A stretch of DNA of 9,112 nt, taken from Candidatus Hydrogenedentota bacterium (GTDB lineage Bacteria; Hydrogenedentota; Hydrogenedentia; Hydrogenedentales; CAITNO01). Within the stretch, counting starts at the first letter, position 1; each line of letters begins with the position of its first letter. Where the stretch lies: contig CAIJOU010000440.1 of assembly GCA_903822375.1 (NCBI GenBank), forward strand, positions 1 to 9,112, in the 5' to 3' direction. The position numbers were made by a program, and so were the translations under genes. Shown here one piece after another: positions 7,189 to 9,112 of this stretch. Below the pieces are notes generated by a model. It was not told the origin of the DNA. It did no database searches and saw only the letters and a program-made list of their open reading frames with translations.

Positions 7189-7194
7189 CTACGA

Positions 7195-8643
7195 TTACAA
7201 CGCGGAGAGATGTATTCCCTCGATGATGCGGAGCAGCGGGGCGGGCCAGATGCCGAGCCAGAGCACGGCAAGAGTCAACACGGCCAAGAGGCCTTTCACG
7301 GCGAGACCCGCTGCGGGTTGGGGCACGTCGGGCGTGTTGTCTGCGTCCTTCGGGGCGGCGGTCATGATGGCGATGAGGCGCAGGTAGTAGACCAGGCCGA
7401 TGGCGCTCGCAAGGACAAGGACGCTGACCTGCCACCAAAGCCTGGCGTGAATGCCGGCCATGAACACGTACACCTTGCCCAGGAAGCCCGCCGTCAATGG
7501 AACGCCCGCCAGGGAAAGCAGCATCACGGCCAGCATGCAGGCAAGCACCGGCTGTTTGTGGAACAGGCCGCGGTAGTCTTCCAGCGCGTCGCGCTCGCGC
7601 ACCGCGCCCGAGGCGGAGAGCAGCGAGATGACGCCGAACGCGCCAAGCGTCGACACGAAATAGGCGGCATAGTAGTAGGCCACGGCGTGGACCGCTATGT
7701 CGCCCAGAGCGAGGAACGCGACGGCCACATAGCCCGCGTGGGCAATGGAACTGCACGCGAGGATGCGCTTCACGTTGGTTTGCCGCAGCGCGAGCAGGTT
7801 GCCGGCGATCATGGACGCCGCCGCGGCAATACTGAACGCGTCCCGCAACGACAGGAACGTCGTGGGCGTGACCGTGCTGAAATAGCGCAGCAGCGCCGCG
7901 AGCACGGCGCCCTTGGACACGGTGGCCATGAACGCGGTCACCGGCGCGGGCGCGCCCTCATAGACGTCGGGCGTCCACAGGTGGAACGGCGCGAGCGAGA
8001 GCTTGAAGCCCAGCCCCACCAGCACCATCGCCAGCCCCGCCAAAACGACCAGGCTGCCGGAGGCGCTCACGGTCGCGCAGGCCATGCCCACAAAGTCGAG
8101 CGTGCCCACCTCGCTGTAGACAAGCGCCGCGCCAAAGAGGAGAAATGCCGAGGCTGCACCCGCAAGGATCAGGTATTTCATGCCCGCCTCGACGCCGCGC
8201 CTGCCGGAGCAGAGATAGCTGATCATGCCGTAGAGCGGAATGGTCATCACCTCCAGGCTCAGGTAGAACGACGCGAAATGGCGGCTGCACACCATGGCCC
8301 CGGCACCGATGCAGGAGATGAGCAGCAGCAGGTAGAACTCCTCCGGCTGCCCGCCGCGTTCCTCGAGATAATTACGCGCCAGAATCGCCGTGGCCATACC
8401 CGCACCGAAAATCAGCGCGAGCCAGAAGAGCGCATACGCGTCGATGACGACAAGCGGCGTGATCTGCTGCGGCACGACACCGGCGGCGAAAGGGATGCAC
8501 ACCAGCATGGCGGCCAGGCTGGCAATCGCGGCCGCCGCCGTGGACGCATGGTTGCGGCGGATGGAGATACCCAGCATGATGGTTGCCACGGACAGGGCGC
8601 CGATGATGAAGGGTGACAGGGCAATGAAGTTCGCTGCGCTCAC
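7195..8643 (-). CDS. nuoN: NADH-quinone oxidoreductase subunit N (complex I)
   Basis: NuoN, one of the three antiporter-like membrane subunits that pump protons in respiratory complex I. At 482 residues it is of normal length, with hydrophobic segments throughout. The charged residues of the proton path are visible: E131 in SLEVMTIPLYG, K156 in EAGMKYLILA, K214 in GLGFKLSLAPFHLWTPDVY, K244 in TVSKGAV, and K390 in GFLGKVYVF. These fit E. coli NuoN E133, K158, K217, K247 and K395 as I recall them, so the subunit looks functional. The start is GTG at 8641-8643, with a strong GGAGGG 5 bases upstream. The GTG overlaps the nuoM stop by 4 bases (GTGA), so translation is coupled. nuoN is the last gene of the operon here, followed only by repeats. 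Confidence -1.
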   Translation of the reverse strand: MSAANFIALSPFIIGALSVATIMLGISIRRNHASTAAAAIASLAAMLVCIPFAAGVVPQQITPLVVIDAYALFWLALIFGAGMATAILARNYLEERGGQPEEFYLLLLISCIGAGAMVCSRHFASFYLSLEVMTIPLYGMISYLCSGRRGVEAGMKYLILAGAASAFLLFGAALVYSEVGTLDFVGMACATVSASGSLVVLAGLAMVLVGLGFKLSLAPFHLWTPDVYEGAPAPVTAFMATVSKGAVLAALLRYFSTVTPTTFLSLRDAFSIAAAASMIAGNLLALRQTNVKRILACSSIAHAGYVAVAFLALGDIAVHAVAYYYAAYFVSTLGAFGVISLLSASGAVRERDALEDYRGLFHKQPVLACMLAVMLLSLAGVPLTAGFLGKVYVFMAGIHARLWWQVSVLVLASAIGLVYYLRLIAIMTAAPKDADNTPDVPQPAAGLAVKGLLAVLTLAVLWLGIWPAPLLRIIEGIHLSAL

Positions 8644-9112
8644 TTCGACCCTCCGTTATTCGCTGTGCCGTTGGCGGAAGCGTCGCCAGAACCCGTTAGG
8701 GGGCCATACACAATGGCCATCTTGCGTATGCTGCGCGCGCAGGAAGGCGGAAAGACTCCGCTGAACGAGCCGACCCGCTCAAGACCGCTGTCCACCACAT
8801 GAAGCATCGGTCCCGGGAGCAGGCCCAATCCAAGCAGCGACAGCGCCAGAATCAACGCGGCGAAGGCATGGCGTCCCGAGAGCTCTGGCGTCGCCCCCGT
8901 CTCGCGGCGGGCACCGAAGAAGACCTGCTGCATGAACTTCAGCGCATAGGCCGCAGACAGGACGGTGCCAAGCGCGGCCAAAACGGCGGCATAGGGGTTT
9001 GACCTGAATGTACCGAGCAGCACCAGAAACTCGCCGACGAAGTTGGCCAGTCCGGGCAGACCCAGCGTGGCCATGACGAGCACCATTGCAAATGCGCCAA
9101 GCCGCGGCGACG
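8640..9112 (-). CDS. nuoM: NADH-quinone oxidoreductase subunit M, C-terminal part (runs off the window)
   Basis: The last 156 or so codons of NuoM, the middle antiporter-like proton-pumping subunit of complex I. The frame is open to the window edge, and the ATG at 9084-9086 is internal. MATLGLPGLANFVGEFLVL is the hallmark NuoM segment; its Glu (codon 9030-9032) corresponds to E. coli NuoM E407 by recollection. Further helices follow (VLAALGTVLSAAYALKF, then MQQVFFG, then a final hydrophobic stretch LILALSLLGLGLLPGPML). After that comes an unusual polar tail of about 45 residues, ending GTANNGGSK. It terminates with TGA at 8640-8642, overlapping the nuoN GTG. Upstream genes expected in such operons (nuoL, nuoK) lie outside the window. 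Confidence -1.
   Translation of the reverse strand, partial: SPRLGAFAMVLVMATLGLPGLANFVGEFLVLLGTFRSNPYAAVLAALGTVLSAAYALKFMQQVFFGARRETGATPELSGRHAFAALILALSLLGLGLLPGPMLHVVDSGLERVGSFSGVFPPSCARSIRKMAIVYGPLTGSGDASANGTANNGGSK
8649..8654 (-). promoter_or_regulatory. Strong ribosome binding site of nuoN
   Basis: Read on the minus strand this is GGAGGG, 5 bases before the GTG at 8641-8643. It lies inside the nuoM coding end and decides the start of nuoN at a non-ATG codon. Confidence -1.

Larger units (their letters stand above)
6597..7194. other. 598-base non-coding region packed with repeats, between convergent genes
   Basis: This stretch separates the convergent hydrolase gene (+) and nuoN (minus), and I find no credible gene in it. 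It starts with a perfect small hairpin, AGAGAG-GTGA-CTCTCT (6654-6669), whose GTGA loop is a GNRA-type tetraloop. A run of eight C (6677-6684) follows. Then come the inverted pair of structured units (6688-6913), the MITE-like element (6964-7051), a 7-base inverted repeat TTCCGAA/TTCGGAA (7085-7091 with 7104-7110), the fragment GCGGGAGTGACG (7121-7132), and a GC-rich hairpin (7161-7188). None has a convincing T-tract for an intrinsic terminator. Confidence -1.

Noticed and set aside
6377..7387. Overlapping frames on both strands across the gap between the small hydrolase and nuoN
   Set aside because: They consist of translated hairpin repeats and antisense parts of flanking genes, with no coding signature.
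7135..8616. Open frame of 493 codons on the plus strand
   Set aside because: It is antisense to nuoN. Its product is an Arg/His/Glu-rich low-complexity shadow, whereas the minus strand encodes an unmistakable NuoN.

Overview
This looks like chromosomal DNA of a GC-rich, Gram-negative-type environmental bacterium that degrades polysaccharides. The PVC or Hydrogenedentota-like groups are my best guess. The grounds are a large secreted GH106-type rhamnosidase carrying DUF3395-like repeats, a secreted esterase, and intergenic palindromic repeats of a kind I associate with such genomes. This is inference: there is no rRNA or other phylogenetic marker in the window.

Layout. Positions 6-3930 (+) hold a very large exported GH106-like alpha-L-rhamnosidase. 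Its frame is broken by one extra G in a run of four (676-679). Positions 3931-4268 are non-coding and contain an inverted pair of structured repeat units (4000-4211). Positions 4269-5501 (+) encode an exported alpha/beta-hydrolase of the acetyl-esterase/prolyl-oligopeptidase type. A nested inverted repeat of CTCTGCG/CCTCCGCGC type follows (5514-5597). Positions 5703-6596 (+) encode a small cytoplasmic alpha/beta-hydrolase. Positions 6597-7194 are a 598-base non-coding stretch between convergent genes. It holds a second inverted pair of the same structured units (6688-6913), a MITE-like 88-base element (6964-7051), a fragment resembling that element's end (7121-7132), and a GC hairpin beside nuoN. 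On the minus strand, the end of nuoM (running off the right edge) and the whole of nuoN (7195-8643) form the 3' end of a complex I (nuo) operon.

How the genes fit together. The rhamnosidase and the secreted esterase could cooperate in removing rhamnosyl and acyl groups from an acetylated, rhamnose-containing polysaccharide such as pectin. This rests on adjacency and export signals only; no transporter or regulator is visible. nuoM and nuoN are translationally coupled by a 4-base GTGA overlap and encode two antiporter-like proton-pumping membrane subunits of NADH:quinone oxidoreductase.

The most interesting signal is non-coding. Four copies of a three-hairpin unit of about 95-100 bases occur as two head-to-head inverted pairs. 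They share a conserved linker (ARTAGCC) and a conserved GGTGA, while the three base pairs inside the second stem change in a compensatory way between copies. That pattern points to selection on structure (RNA or DNA cruciform), or to a mobile palindromic element family.
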